Assembly: GCF_019375475.1 (NCBI RefSeq)
Contig: NZ_JAHXGQ010000008.1
Coordinates: 310,001 to 374,000, forward strand
From: Saccharothrix obliqua
GTDB taxonomy: Bacteria > Actinomycetota > Actinomycetes > Mycobacteriales > Pseudonocardiaceae
DNA length: 64,000 nucleotides
Direction: 5' to 3'
The position numbers and the translations under genes are program-made. The notes below the pieces were generated by a model, which worked only from the letters and a program-made list of their open reading frames with translations, did no database searches and was not told where the DNA came from. Positions 9,485 to 18,114 of the stretch are shown in pieces; position 1 is the first letter of the stretch, and every line of letters starts with the position of its first letter.

Positions 9485-10183
9485 GTGCGCGAAGTCGTCG
9501 GCACGTCGAGCCTGACCGACCAGGTGGTCGCCGCGATCCGGGCCGCGGTCCTGGACGGTGAGCTGGTGGCGGGCGAGTTGTACTCCGCCTACGGCCTGGC
9601 GGAACGCCTGAACGTCTCCCGCACCCCGGTCCGCGAGGCGTTGCTGCGCCTGGCGGAGGCGGGCATGGTGCGGTTCGAGCGCAACCGCGGCTTCCGGGTC
9701 CTCAAGCGCGACCCGCGCGAGGTGGTGGAGGTCTTCCACCTGCGCCTGCTGCTGGAGGTACCGGCGGCGGGGCTGGCCGCGCGTCATGCCGATGCCGCGC
9801 TCGTGGCCGCCTTGACGGACGAACTCGACGCCATGCGCGCGATGGCCGCGACCGGCGACGACGCCCGGTTCATGCACCACGACCGCCGGTTCCACCACCA
9901 CCTGCTGCTGGCGGGCGGCAACGCCCGGCTCGCCGCGACCGTGGACGGGTTGCGCGACACGACCACGACCCTCGGCACCTCGACCGCGGGCCGGTCCCGG
10001 ACCCTGGACGAGATCGTGGCGGAACACGAACCCGTCCTCCGCGCGGTGATCGCACGCGACCCCGAGGGCGCGATGCGGGCACTGCGCACCCACATCGCGC
10101 ACACCGCCGAACTGCTCCTCGCCCAACTCACCGCCGAGACCGGCGTGCCTCTCACCCCACGCCAGACCGAACTCCTCGACTGA
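9485..10183 (+). CDS. GntR family regulator, FCD (FadR) subfamily
   Basis: This is a 232-residue transcription regulator. A winged helix (about residues 5-75) contains the typical recognition segment LNVSRTPVREALLRLAEAGMV. An all-helical FCD ligand domain (about 85-215) keeps metal-site histidines in HHDRRFHHHLLLAGGN and in EHEPVLRAV and HIAHTAELL. FCD regulators usually sense small organic acids. The neighbouring divergent hydroxyacid oxidase unit suggests a 2-hydroxyacid or 2-oxoacid effector; this is inferred from context. The GTG at 9485 is preferred over the upstream in-frame start at 9437 because GGGGGAGG lies 4 bases before it. It converges on the PP2C gene with a 6-base gap. Confidence 0.85.
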   Translation: MREVVGTSSLTDQVVAAIRAAVLDGELVAGELYSAYGLAERLNVSRTPVREALLRLAEAGMVRFERNRGFRVLKRDPREVVEVFHLRLLLEVPAAGLAARHADAALVAALTDELDAMRAMAATGDDARFMHHDRRFHHHLLLAGGNARLAATVDGLRDTTTTLGTSTAGRSRTLDEIVAEHEPVLRAVIARDPEGAMRALRTHIAHTAELLLAQLTAETGVPLTPRQTELLD

Positions 10184-10189
10184 CGTCGG

Positions 10190-11641
10190 TCACGCGTCGA
10201 CCACCTGTGCGGCGGTCCACCGGCTCAGCAGAACGGTCACGTCGTCGTGCAGCGGGCCGTCGCGGTGGGCCAGGACCTCGTGCACCAGGCGACGCGTCGC
10301 CTCCGGTGGCGGGTAGCCGGCCGACGCCGCGTGCCGCAGGAAGTCCGCCAGGCGTGCCACGCCGAACTCGCGACCCGCCGCGTCCCGGGCGCCCACCAGG
10401 CCGTCGGTGTACAGCACCAGGCAGTCGTCCGGGTTCAGCGACTCGGCCGCCACCCGGCCGCCACCGGCCCGGCCCAGCGGCGGGCGCCCGCCGTCGCCCA
10501 GGGACGTCACCACCCGACCCGGGCGCAGCAGCAGCGGGTGGGGGTGACCCGCGTTGAGGTAGCGCAACCGGCCGGTGGCCAGGTCCACCTCGGTCAGCAC
10601 GGCGGTCGCGTACGCGTTGCCGCCGAACCGGGCCGTGATCGCCTCGTCCACCTCGCGCGCCTGCCCGACCAGGTCGTGACCCGCGCGGCGGGCCGCCCGG
10701 TACGCCGCCACGGCCGTCGCCGCGACCAACTCGCTGCCCGGGTCCGCGCCCGCCGCGTCGAACACGGCGAGGTGCGCGGTGTTCTCCGAGAGCGCGTAGT
10801 CGAACAGGTCGCCGCCCGCCGCCTCGGCGGGCTCCACCAGCCCGCTCACCACGAACGAATCGGTCGCGGCGGTCAACGGCGGCAGCAGGGACCACACCAG
10901 TTCCTCGGCGGCCGTGCGCGCCTTGGACAGGCGGCGGGTCTGGAGCGCGTCGCCGTACTGGGACAGGATGGTCACCAGGTGGCCCAGCAGCGCCGAGATC
11001 CACCGGCAGTGCGCCCGCAGGTCGGGATCCTCCAGCGCGCCCTCCGCGCACCCGACCTCCAGCACGCCCAACCGCTCCACGCCGTCCACCAGCGGCACCC
11101 ACAGCCGGGAGTCCGCACCGTCGGCCACCGCCTGCACGCGCACGGTCCGAAAAGCCTCGCCGGCGGGCGTGTGCTCCACGGGCAGCGGTGAGGACTCGTC
11201 GCTCGCCCTCGCGGGCAGGCGGTGCAACGCGCGCTGCTCGTAGTCGACCAGGTGCACCGCGATCCGCACCTGCAACGGCTGCCCCGCCGCCTCGGCCAGC
11301 GCCGCGAGCCGTTCGGCGGGCGCGGACTCCGCGCCGCGCAACAGGCCCACCAGCGCGGACGTCGGGTGCCGCGCCGGGCCCGGCCCGCGCACCGGGCGGC
11401 TGTACGGCGCGTGGTGCAGCCTCGCCACCTCGTCCAACCGCTCGTTCGCGGCGTGCGCGAGCACGTCGGCGTCGAGGTCGGGCAACGCCAGCATCCCGTT
11501 GAGGTACGCCTCCACCTCCAGGAACCCGGTGTTGCCGCCCAGCGTGAGGTACCTCATCCACAGCTCTTCGAGCGGGAGGTCGGCCTGCTTGGCGGCACGC
11601 GCGATCGCCTGCCACTGCGCGTCCTCGTAAGGGGATCGCAT
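10190..11641 (-). CDS. GAF-PP2C (SpoIIE/RsbU-type) serine phosphatase
   Basis: The product has 483 residues. The N-terminal 70 or so residues are helical. A GAF-like domain spans about residues 95-215, and a PPM/SpoIIE phosphatase about 240-475. Phosphatase motifs are AGGDLFDY (first metal Asp), NAGHPHPLLL, YTDGLV and HDDVTVLL (last metal Asp). Such proteins dephosphorylate anti-anti-sigma factors, releasing sigma factors of the general stress or development type, with the GAF domain sensing a small ligand or redox state. No sigma/anti-sigma pair is adjacent; an RsbW-type ATPase lies 11 kb away. A sigma-B-like promoter is possible upstream. Confidence 0.88.
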   Translation of the reverse strand: MRSPYEDAQWQAIARAAKQADLPLEELWMRYLTLGGNTGFLEVEAYLNGMLALPDLDADVLAHAANERLDEVARLHHAPYSRPVRGPGPARHPTSALVGLLRGAESAPAERLAALAEAAGQPLQVRIAVHLVDYEQRALHRLPARASDESSPLPVEHTPAGEAFRTVRVQAVADGADSRLWVPLVDGVERLGVLEVGCAEGALEDPDLRAHCRWISALLGHLVTILSQYGDALQTRRLSKARTAAEELVWSLLPPLTAATDSFVVSGLVEPAEAAGGDLFDYALSENTAHLAVFDAAGADPGSELVAATAVAAYRAARRAGHDLVGQAREVDEAITARFGGNAYATAVLTEVDLATGRLRYLNAGHPHPLLLRPGRVVTSLGDGGRPPLGRAGGGRVAAESLNPDDCLVLYTDGLVGARDAAGREFGVARLADFLRHAASAGYPPPEATRRLVHEVLAHRDGPLHDDVTVLLSRWTAAQVVDA

Positions 11642-11763
11642 CGCGGCTCAGGTCCCGTCGGGGAACGCGTACACCGTCATGCCCACCTGCACGTCCACGG
11701 AATGCTGCTCCCTCGTAGCGGGTCGAGGTCGGTCGGGCGCACAGCGGCCCCTGCCCACCCGGT

Positions 11764-11787
11764 TTACCCGCGCCGCGGCCGTTCAAC
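11764..11787 (-). promoter_or_regulatory. Possible sigma-B-type promoter for the PP2C phosphatase gene
   Basis: On the minus strand GGTTG is followed after 14 bases by GGGTAA (bases 11769-11764). Alternative sigma factors of the actinobacterial SigB/F/H group recognise roughly GTTT-N14-16-GGGTA. It lies about 120 bases upstream of the phosphatase start, and the phosphatase family often controls exactly such sigma factors. One mismatch in the -35 region keeps this tentative. Confidence 0.3.
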
Positions 11788-11866
11788 CGGATCGGTGTCG
11801 GCCGATCGGCCCGCGTTACTTCGGTCGAGAACCGGATACCCACCCGTTGATCGGGAAGGGATGACC

Positions 11867-12760
11867 ATGAACCAGCACACGCGCCAGGACCCCCGCCACC
11901 AGTACCCGGGCACGGAGCACCAGGAGCGCCGCGAGCAGGAGCACCCCGGCACCGACCGGGACATGACGCCGCGTCCCGACCACGGGGAGCACACCTACGA
12001 GGGCAGTGGGCGGCTCACCGACGCGGTCGCCGTCGTGACCGGCGCGGACTCCGGCATCGGGCGGGCGGTGACGATCGCGTACGCGCGGGAGGGCGCGGAC
12101 GTCGTGCTGTCCTACCTGCCCGAGGAGCAGGCCGACGCCGAGCAGTCCGCGGAGCACGTGCGCGCGGCGGGCAGGCGTGCCGTCCTGGTGCCCGGCGACC
12201 TGCGCACCGAGGAGGCGTGCCGGGAACTCGTCACGCGGGCCGTGGAGGAGTTCGGCCGCATCGACGTCCTCGTGGACAACGCGGGCTACCAGATGTCGCA
12301 GCCGGAAGGTCTGCTCGGCATCACCACGGAGCAGTTCGACCGCGTGTTCAAGACGAACCTCTACTCGATGTTCTGGCTGTGCAAGGCGGCCGTGCCCCAC
12401 ATGCCGCCCGGCGGGTGCGTGATCGCCACGACGTCCATCCAGGCGTACCAGCCCTCGCCGCACCTGATGGACTACGCCGCCACCAAGGCGGGCATCGTCA
12501 ACCTCACCAAGTCGTTGGCGGAGGACCTGGCGGACAAGGGGCTGCGCGTGAACGCCGTCGCGCCGGGGCCGATCTGGACGCCGCTGATCCCGGCCACCAT
12601 GCCGCCGGAGGCGTTGGAGTCGTTCGGCGGGGACACCCCGCTCGGCCGGGCCGGTCAGCCCGCGGAGGTCGCGCCCGCGTACGTGTTCTTCGCGTCCCAG
12701 GAGTCCAGTTACATCACCGGCGAGGTCCTGGGCGTCACCGGTGGCCGACCGCTCTCGTGA
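11867..12760 (+). CDS. SDR family oxidoreductase (YghA/YhdF-like)
   Basis: The product is a 297-residue NAD(P)-dependent classical short-chain dehydrogenase. The cofactor motif TGADSGIG is at 58-65 and is followed by VDNAGYQ; the active-site pair is YAATK. It has a long hydrophilic N-terminal extension rich in His, Arg and Glu (residues 1-45), which is typical of the stress-induced YghA/YhdF/GSP39 group. That group is tied to osmotic or oxidative stress, but its true substrate is poorly known. The second ATG (11867) is chosen because GGGAAGGG ends 6 bases before it; the first ATG (11861) directly abuts the ribosome site. The gene stands alone, divergent from the phosphatase gene. Confidence 0.87.
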   Translation: MNQHTRQDPRHQYPGTEHQERREQEHPGTDRDMTPRPDHGEHTYEGSGRLTDAVAVVTGADSGIGRAVTIAYAREGADVVLSYLPEEQADAEQSAEHVRAAGRRAVLVPGDLRTEEACRELVTRAVEEFGRIDVLVDNAGYQMSQPEGLLGITTEQFDRVFKTNLYSMFWLCKAAVPHMPPGGCVIATTSIQAYQPSPHLMDYAATKAGIVNLTKSLAEDLADKGLRVNAVAPGPIWTPLIPATMPPEALESFGGDTPLGRAGQPAEVAPAYVFFASQESSYITGEVLGVTGGRPLS

Positions 12761-13077
12761 GTGATCGGAAAATGCGCGTCCGGTTGGAATTGAATAGGTT
12801 GCCGAAATCCACGTTCGGTAATCGCGCGGTCGCCGCCGGTGAAATAGCGGAAATCCACCGGCGAAAGGTGTAGTGTCGGTTTTGCGCGGGTGGTGGCCCG
12901 TCCGCTGAGGATAAATCGTTTTACCGGCGATGTATCCACGGGCGCCGGCCGCGCACCTGTGGGGTGTGCCGCGGGTCGGTCGGGGGACCGGTTTCCGCGG
13001 TACCGGGGGAAACGGGCGAATTGCCGCCGCTGTCGGGCGGCGGCGTGCCCGGACAACTGAAATCAGGGGGAACACCG
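12761..13077 (+). promoter_or_regulatory. Leader region of the multicopper oxidase gene
   Basis: No gene is seen in these 317 bases, which are less G+C-rich than the coding DNA around them. An inverted repeat CCGGTG-N14-CACCGG lies at 12836-12861. It is followed at 12871-12876 by TAGTGT, which fits the TANNNT -10 pattern. No good -35 is seen. This is a plausible regulated promoter for the oxidase, about 200 bases upstream of its start; copper control is possible but no known copper-regulator box is recognisable. Confidence 0.3.
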
Positions 13078-14961
13078 ATGACCGAAGTCATCAGCAGGCC
13101 CGCGACCGCCGCGCCGACGGGCCCGACGTTCGGGCTGACCAAATTCCTGGACCCGTTGCGGGTCATGCCGGTGATCCGACCGCACCTGTCGTGGCACCAG
13201 GACGCGTTGACCGTCGGCATGATCAGCACGGAGGTCCGGCTGCACTCGCAGTTGCCGCCGACCACCGTGTGGGCTTACGACGGGTATTTCCCGGGACCGA
13301 CGATCGAGGTGCGCAGCGGTCGTCGGCTGCGGGTCACCTGGACCAACGAGATCGAGGGCAGGATTCCGCTGGTCGCGGTGCAGGCCCCGATCGAGTCGGC
13401 GCCGCAGAACAGCCCCGGTTTCCGCAACCCGGACGGTTCGCTGCCGCCCGGCGTGACGCCGATCGAAGGCGTGGCCGACCTGCCGTCGTGGAACGTCGTG
13501 CACCTGCACGGCGCGCGCACGGGCGGCGGCAACGACGGCTGGGCGCACAATTCGGTGCTCAAGGGTGCTTCGCAGCTCGCGGAGTACCCGAACGAACAGC
13601 CGGCGATGACGCTTTGGTACCACGACCACGCCATGGCGATCACCCGGTTCAACGTCAACGCGGGCCTCGCCGGCGTGTACCTGATCCGGGACCGCGAGGA
13701 GGCGGCCCTGCGCCTGCCGTCCGGCGAGCACGAGGTGCCGCTGGTGATCACCGACCGCAACCTGGACACCGACGCCGAGGGCAACCTGACGGGCCAACTG
13801 CTGTACAAGGTCCCGTACGTCACCACGCCCGCCGGCCAGGTGCTGCACCTGCCGTTCTCCGGGCCGTTCACGTTGGTCAACGGCGTGATCTGGCCGCACA
13901 TGGACGTGGACGCCCGGTGGTACCGGTTCCGCGTGGTGAACGCCTCCAACGCCCGCTTCTACCAGCTGCACCTGGTGGACGAGGACACCAAGGAGTCACT
14001 GGACCACCACGTGCACCAGATCGGCACGGACAGCGGGCTGCTGCCCCGCCCGGCCGGTCTGCCCGCGGGCGGCCTGACCGTCGCGCCCGCCGAGCGGGCC
14101 GACCTGCTGATCGACTTCCGGGAGCTGCGTGGTCGCCGGGTGCGGTTGACCAACGCACATGGCACGGCCGCGCCCGAGCCGGACATCATGCAGTTCCGGG
14201 TGCGCGACCGGGACGTCCGGGACCGGTTCCGGCTGCCCGAGGTGCTGTCGCCGTCGTACGTGCGGCTGCACCACGGCACCACGATCCCCGATGACCACGA
14301 CCACATCTTCATCGGCCTGGTGCCGCCGGGCACCGCGGGCGAGGGCCACCCGCAAATGTGGGAACTGGTGGAGATCACCGATCCCGCGCAGGTGCCCGCC
14401 GAGCTGCCCGCGCCGGGCATCCTCCAGGTCACCGACCCGGCGACCGGCGCGTTGCGGACGTTCCAGCGCGTGGCGAGCCTGTTCGACGACACGACGAGCG
14501 TGTTCATCGACCACGACCGCTGGGCGATCTGGAACTTCATCCACCTCGGCGGCCCGACGCACCCGATGCACGTCCACCTGAGCCGGTTCCAGGCCCTGGC
14601 CCGCCACCGCTACGAGTTGGACCCGGTGAGCGGCGCGGTGCCCGGGTTCGACGTCGCGGTGGGCGGCACCACGGCCCCGCTGCCCGCACCCGGCCCCGGC
14701 CGCCCCCTGGACCCGCAGGAGGAGGGCTGGAAGGACACCTACCAGGTGGAGGCCGGTGAGTGGCTGGCCATCGCGGGCCGGTTCGACGGCGCGACGGGCG
14801 AGTTCATGTACCACTGCCACATCCTCGACCACGAGGACGAGGGCATGATGCGGCCGTACGTGGTCATGCCGGCCGAGGCGGCGCGCTTCCACATCCACCG
14901 GTTCGGCGGCGGCCACCACCACGGCGCGTCGGCGAACGACACGCGGGTCGCGGGCGCGTGA
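13078..14961 (+). CDS. Multicopper oxidase (phenoxazinone synthase/bilirubin oxidase-like)
   Basis: This is a 627-residue three-cupredoxin-domain oxidase that would oxidise aromatic substrates and reduce O2 to water. Copper ligands are in four motifs: HLHG (about 142), WYHDHAM (about 180), HPMHVHLSRF (about 500) and YHCHILDHEDEGMM near residue 580, which joins T1 and T2/T3 sites. The pattern and size match actinobacterial PhsA-like enzymes. No signal peptide is visible, so it is probably cytosolic, like phenoxazinone synthase, unless carried by a partner. The C-terminus ends in a His-rich tail (HIHRFGGGHHHG), a possible extra copper-binding patch. The start ATG follows CAGGGGG by 7 bases. A strong terminator follows, so the gene is monocistronic. 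Confidence 0.9.
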   Translation: MTEVISRPATAAPTGPTFGLTKFLDPLRVMPVIRPHLSWHQDALTVGMISTEVRLHSQLPPTTVWAYDGYFPGPTIEVRSGRRLRVTWTNEIEGRIPLVAVQAPIESAPQNSPGFRNPDGSLPPGVTPIEGVADLPSWNVVHLHGARTGGGNDGWAHNSVLKGASQLAEYPNEQPAMTLWYHDHAMAITRFNVNAGLAGVYLIRDREEAALRLPSGEHEVPLVITDRNLDTDAEGNLTGQLLYKVPYVTTPAGQVLHLPFSGPFTLVNGVIWPHMDVDARWYRFRVVNASNARFYQLHLVDEDTKESLDHHVHQIGTDSGLLPRPAGLPAGGLTVAPAERADLLIDFRELRGRRVRLTNAHGTAAPEPDIMQFRVRDRDVRDRFRLPEVLSPSYVRLHHGTTIPDDHDHIFIGLVPPGTAGEGHPQMWELVEITDPAQVPAELPAPGILQVTDPATGALRTFQRVASLFDDTTSVFIDHDRWAIWNFIHLGGPTHPMHVHLSRFQALARHRYELDPVSGAVPGFDVAVGGTTAPLPAPGPGRPLDPQEEGWKDTYQVEAGEWLAIAGRFDGATGEFMYHCHILDHEDEGMMRPYVVMPAEAARFHIHRFGGGHHHGASANDTRVAGA

Positions 14962-14966
14962 CCCGC

Positions 14967-15002
14967 CGCTCGGCGGCTCTCCCGCGGGAGAGCCGCCGAG
15001 CG
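14967..15002 (+). terminator. Rho-independent terminator after the multicopper oxidase gene
   Basis: A perfect 18+18 bp palindrome of 36 bases starts 6 bases after the stop codon. Its arms begin CGCTCGGCGGCTCTCC. There is no U-run, as is usual for actinobacterial terminators. Confidence 0.8.
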
Positions 15003-15009
15003 CCTCGGC

Positions 15010-15102
15010 CTACCACGCGGAGGTCCCCGGCAGGCCGCGGACGATCTCCCCGAGGCCGCGCTCCTCCAGGACGTCGATCCTGTTCAGCACGACGACGCGT
15101 GG
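15010..15102 (-). pseudogene. Possible C-terminal remnant of a P-loop GTPase
   Basis: On the minus strand an open frame ends in TAG at 15010 and reads RVVVLNRIDVLEERGL, then GEIVRGLPGTSAW. The VVVLNRID segment resembles the G4 (NKxD) element of small or CobW-type GTPases, and the TSA that follows could be a G5 remnant. No start, P-loop or upstream domain is found before the next gene, so if real this is a gene relic. The call rests on one motif and may be chance. Confidence 0.22.
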
Positions 15103-15246
15103 CCGGGCGCGGGGCGTCGAGCCGGACCGCGTCCTCGGCGGGGTTCCCCGGTGCGCCGCGCGGCGCTGCCCGGGTCGCGTCGGGCGGTTAGCCTCCCCGT
15201 GTGATCAGCGGGCGGTTCGCCGTCCTGAGCGCCAGGGAGTCCTCGC

Positions 15247-16104
15247 ATGACCGAACAGCCGTCCGGTGCCGCGATCGCGGTCACCGGCTCGACCGGCAAC
15301 CTGGGCGGGCGCGTGGCCCGTCGGCTCGCGGCGGGTGGTGTCGCGCAGCGGCTGCTGGTGCGGGACACCACGCGTGCGCCGGAACTGCCGGGCGCGACGG
15401 CCGTGGTCGCCGACTACGGCGACCGGGAGGCGGTGCGGGCCGCGTTGGCGGGTGCGGAGCGGGTGTTGATGGTGTCCGCGCCGGAGACCGCGGACCGGGT
15501 GGACCTGCACCGGTCGTTCGTGGACGCCGCCGCCGAGGCCGGGGTGGGCCACCTGGTCTACATCTCGTTCTACGGCGCCGCGCCGGACGCGGTGTTCACG
15601 CTCGCCCGCGACCACTTCACCACCGAGGAGCACATCCGCGCGAGCGGTCTGCCGCACACCTTCCTGCGGGACAACATGTACGCCGACTTCATGCCGATGC
15701 TGGCCGGCGAGGACGGCGTGATCCGCGGCCCGGCGGGTGACGGCCGGGTGGCGGCGGTCGCGCTGGACGACATCGCGGACGCCGCCGTGGCGGTGCTGCG
15801 GGACACCGCGCCGCACGTCGGGGCCACCTACGAGCTGACCGGCCCGCGGGCGCTCACCCTGGACGAGGTCGCGGCGGTGCTGTCCGACGCCACCGGCCGC
15901 GCGGTGAGCTACCACCGGGAGACGGTGGACGAGGCGTACCGGTCGCGTGCCCCGTACAACGCGCCGGACTGGCTGCTCGACGCGTGGGTCTCCACCTACA
16001 CGGCCATCGCCGAGGGGCAGTTGGCCGGCGTGACCGACGACGTGCGACGGCTCACCGGGCACCCCGCCACACCGCTGGCCGAGGTGGTGCGCGCGGCCCG
16101 CTGA
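15247..16104 (+). CDS. NmrA/QorB-like NAD(P)-binding reductase
   Basis: The product is a 285-residue atypical SDR. The N-terminal nucleotide motif AVTGSTGNLGGRVARRL (about 11-27) is the GxxGxxG form of NmrA and quinone oxidoreductase 2. Later motifs YISFYGA, FTTEEHIRASGLPHTFLRDN and YELTGPRALTLDEVA are shared with QorB-type enzymes that reduce quinones with NADPH. The Tyr-Lys catalytic pair is not in the classical place, as usual for NmrA-like proteins, some of which are redox sensors rather than enzymes. AGGGAG precedes the ATG. It may share a transcript with the XRE regulator 100 bases downstream. Confidence 0.82.
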   Translation: MTEQPSGAAIAVTGSTGNLGGRVARRLAAGGVAQRLLVRDTTRAPELPGATAVVADYGDREAVRAALAGAERVLMVSAPETADRVDLHRSFVDAAAEAGVGHLVYISFYGAAPDAVFTLARDHFTTEEHIRASGLPHTFLRDNMYADFMPMLAGEDGVIRGPAGDGRVAAVALDDIADAAVAVLRDTAPHVGATYELTGPRALTLDEVAAVLSDATGRAVSYHRETVDEAYRSRAPYNAPDWLLDAWVSTYTAIAEGQLAGVTDDVRRLTGHPATPLAEVVRAAR

Positions 16105-16203
16105 GCGTCCCGACTTTGGTAGGTGGTCGGCCCCCGGACGCACGCCTACAGTGCGTGGGGCCCGGTCACCGACCGGGGTCGTGCGGCAGCGTGAGGTGAC
16201 GCC

Positions 16204-17175
16204 ATGCGTCATGAGGCCCGGGTGTCCGCGGGCGACCGGCCCGCCGCCGCTCCGCCGGGCGACCTGGCCCAGGCGCTGCGGTACGGGCCGTTCTCGCGCG
16301 CGTTGGCCGCGGCGATCCGCAGGCGCGGGCTGTCGTTGTCGAGGCTGAGCGCGCACCTGCGGTCCCAGGACATCGCGATCGCCCAGTCCACGCTGAGCTA
16401 CTGGCAGCGCGGGCTGCGGCACCCGGCGGTGCCACGCGCCCTGGACGCCGTGCGTGCCCTCGAACGCGTCCTCCAGGTCCCCGACGACAGCCTGGTGACG
16501 TTGATCGGCCCGCACCAGCGCGCGCCCGAACCCGACCAGCGGGTGCGGTCCATCCCGGAGCTGAGCCAGAGCTGGGCGCGCACCGGCGCGCTGCTGGAGG
16601 AGTTCGACGGCGTGTCCGGCAGCCCGTGCAACTCCGACGTGCACGTGGTGATGGCGATCGACGACGTGCGGTTCGGCCCGATCGGCGAGATCACCGAGAT
16701 GTCGTCGACCATGGTGGTGCGGGCGCGGCGGTCCGGGCCGGACGGTTTCGTGGTGATCCACCAGAGCGAGCCGGGAGCCGACATCGAGAGCGCGCGGATC
16801 ACCGCGGGCGACGGGTGCCGGGTGGGTCGGGTCCGCCGGCAGCCCGTGTCGGCGGGCATGGTGACCGAGCTGCTGTTCGACCGCAAGCTCACCGAGGGGG
16901 ACGTGCACAGCTTCAGCTTCAGCATGGCGTGCACGGCTCCCGTGCGCTCGCCCACGTTCTACCGCGTCATTCGCGGCTGGACGCAGACCTACCTGCTGCG
17001 CCTGCACTTCGACCCGGCGATGCGGCCGGTGCGCTGCACGCGCGTGGAACGGGCCCGCGAGGGCGCCGTGCCCACGGCCAGCGAACCGCTGCTGTGCGGG
17101 TCGGACGGGTTCGCCAGCGCCTACTTCGAAGGGCTGGAGCCGTCGCTCGCGGGTGTCGACTTCCTGTGGGAGTGA
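16204..17175 (+). CDS. XRE-family HTH regulator
   Basis: This is a 323-residue protein. A Cro/CI-like helix-turn-helix lies at about residues 25-90 (FSRALAAAIRRRGLSLSRLSAHLR, then STLSYWQRG). A large beta-rich C-terminal domain starts near residue 110 and includes YRVIRGWTQTYLLRLHFDP. This two-part layout is widespread in Pseudonocardiales and Streptomyces, where such proteins act as pathway or developmental regulators; the ligand of the C-terminal domain is unknown. GAGGTGAC precedes the ATG. No obvious target gene is coupled to it; the QorB-like gene upstream on the same strand is the nearest candidate. Confidence 0.75.
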   Translation: MRHEARVSAGDRPAAAPPGDLAQALRYGPFSRALAAAIRRRGLSLSRLSAHLRSQDIAIAQSTLSYWQRGLRHPAVPRALDAVRALERVLQVPDDSLVTLIGPHQRAPEPDQRVRSIPELSQSWARTGALLEEFDGVSGSPCNSDVHVVMAIDDVRFGPIGEITEMSSTMVVRARRSGPDGFVVIHQSEPGADIESARITAGDGCRVGRVRRQPVSAGMVTELLFDRKLTEGDVHSFSFSMACTAPVRSPTFYRVIRGWTQTYLLRLHFDPAMRPVRCTRVERAREGAVPTASEPLLCGSDGFASAYFEGLEPSLAGVDFLWE

Positions 17176-17205
17176 CCGACCCGCCCACCACCGCGGCACC
17201 CCGTT

Positions 17206-17313
17206 GTGGCCGAGGAGCCCTTCTCCGAGCGCATCGGGGCCTCCGACGTCCGGCCGCACAGCGACGCGGCGGTGCTCGCGCTCGGCAGCCCGGGTGCGGC
17301 ACCGGTGGGATGA
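17206..17313 (+). CDS. Small ORF of unknown function
   Basis: A GTG-started frame of 35 residues reads VAEEPFSERIGASDVRPHSD at its start and ends before the convergent membrane-protein gene. G or C dominates third positions, so it looks coding. No clear ribosome site precedes it. It may be a genuine short peptide or the tail of a decayed gene. I recognise no family. Confidence 0.25.
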   Translation: MAEEPFSERIGASDVRPHSDAAVLALGSPGAAPVG

Positions 17314-17320
17314 GCGTGGT

Positions 17321-18106
17321 TCAGGTGCTTGGTGTGGAACGGGACTTGCGACGGGAGCGTTGCCACCACAGCAGTCCGACGACGAGGAGCAGCACCGCGC
17401 TCGCGCCGAGCGACCAGGCGGGCACCGCGGGCGTCGGCTCCGGCTCGGCACGCGTGGCGTCGGGCTGCGTGAAGCCGATGCCGCGGTCCTCCTGGTAGTC
17501 GGAACCGGGCAGCTTGTCCGCGTACCGCGCGTGCACCTGCTCCTGGTACTCGGCGAGCGGGACGAACTCGCCGACCGGTGTCTGCGGCAGGCTGGCCCGG
17601 AGCAGCACCACGCCCGCCGGTGTCAGCTCGTACCAGCCGTTGATCTGGGGTTCGTTCAGCAGGACGGAGCCCGGTGCGATCCGCTTGCTCAGCGCTTCCT
17701 CGTCGTCACCGGAGAACACGCTGCCGACCGCCCACCTGCCGTCGCCCGCCGGGTCGGCGCGCACCGTGGCGCGCACACCGGTGTCGGCGGTGGCGGTGAC
17801 GGCGATGTACTGGAGGACCCCGGCGGGCGCGTCGGTCCTGCCCCGCACGAAGTCCGGGTTGAGCACGTACGCGGGCACGCCGTGGTCGGCGACCGTCACC
17901 GCTTTCGGCTCCACACCGTGGACCTGCCGGAAGTTGGTCTTCACGAAGCTGATCGCCGCCGGCGCCCGGGCGGCGTGGAGCGCGGCGGCGACGTCCGCCG
18001 GAGAGGGGAGCGGCACCGCCTCCCGCGCCGAGGCCGGGGAGACCGGGCACACCGTTGTCAGGGCGACCAGTGCGATGAGGAGCGACTTCCGACAGGTCAC
18101 GGCCAC
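17321..18106 (-). CDS. Secreted, C-terminally membrane-anchored protein paired with a protease
   Basis: The product has 261 residues. A signal peptide covers the first 30 or so (KSLLIALVALTTVCPVSPASA). The exported body has about 185 residues and includes VKTNFRQVHGVEPKAVTVADHG and NGWYELTPAGVVLLRASL. A Pro/Glu-rich linker follows, then one transmembrane helix (WSLGASAVLLLVVGLLWW) with a basic cytoplasmic tail. I do not recognise the body domain. It starts 8 bases after the stop of the papain-like protease gene, so the two are cotranscribed and probably translationally coupled. A surface-tethered partner, substrate or inhibitor of that protease is the simplest reading. Confidence 0.7.
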   Translation of the reverse strand: MAVTCRKSLLIALVALTTVCPVSPASAREAVPLPSPADVAAALHAARAPAAISFVKTNFRQVHGVEPKAVTVADHGVPAYVLNPDFVRGRTDAPAGVLQYIAVTATADTGVRATVRADPAGDGRWAVGSVFSGDDEEALSKRIAPGSVLLNEPQINGWYELTPAGVVLLRASLPQTPVGEFVPLAEYQEQVHARYADKLPGSDYQEDRGIGFTQPDATRAEPEPTPAVPAWSLGASAVLLLVVGLLWWQRSRRKSRSTPST

Positions 18107-18114
18107 GACCCCCG

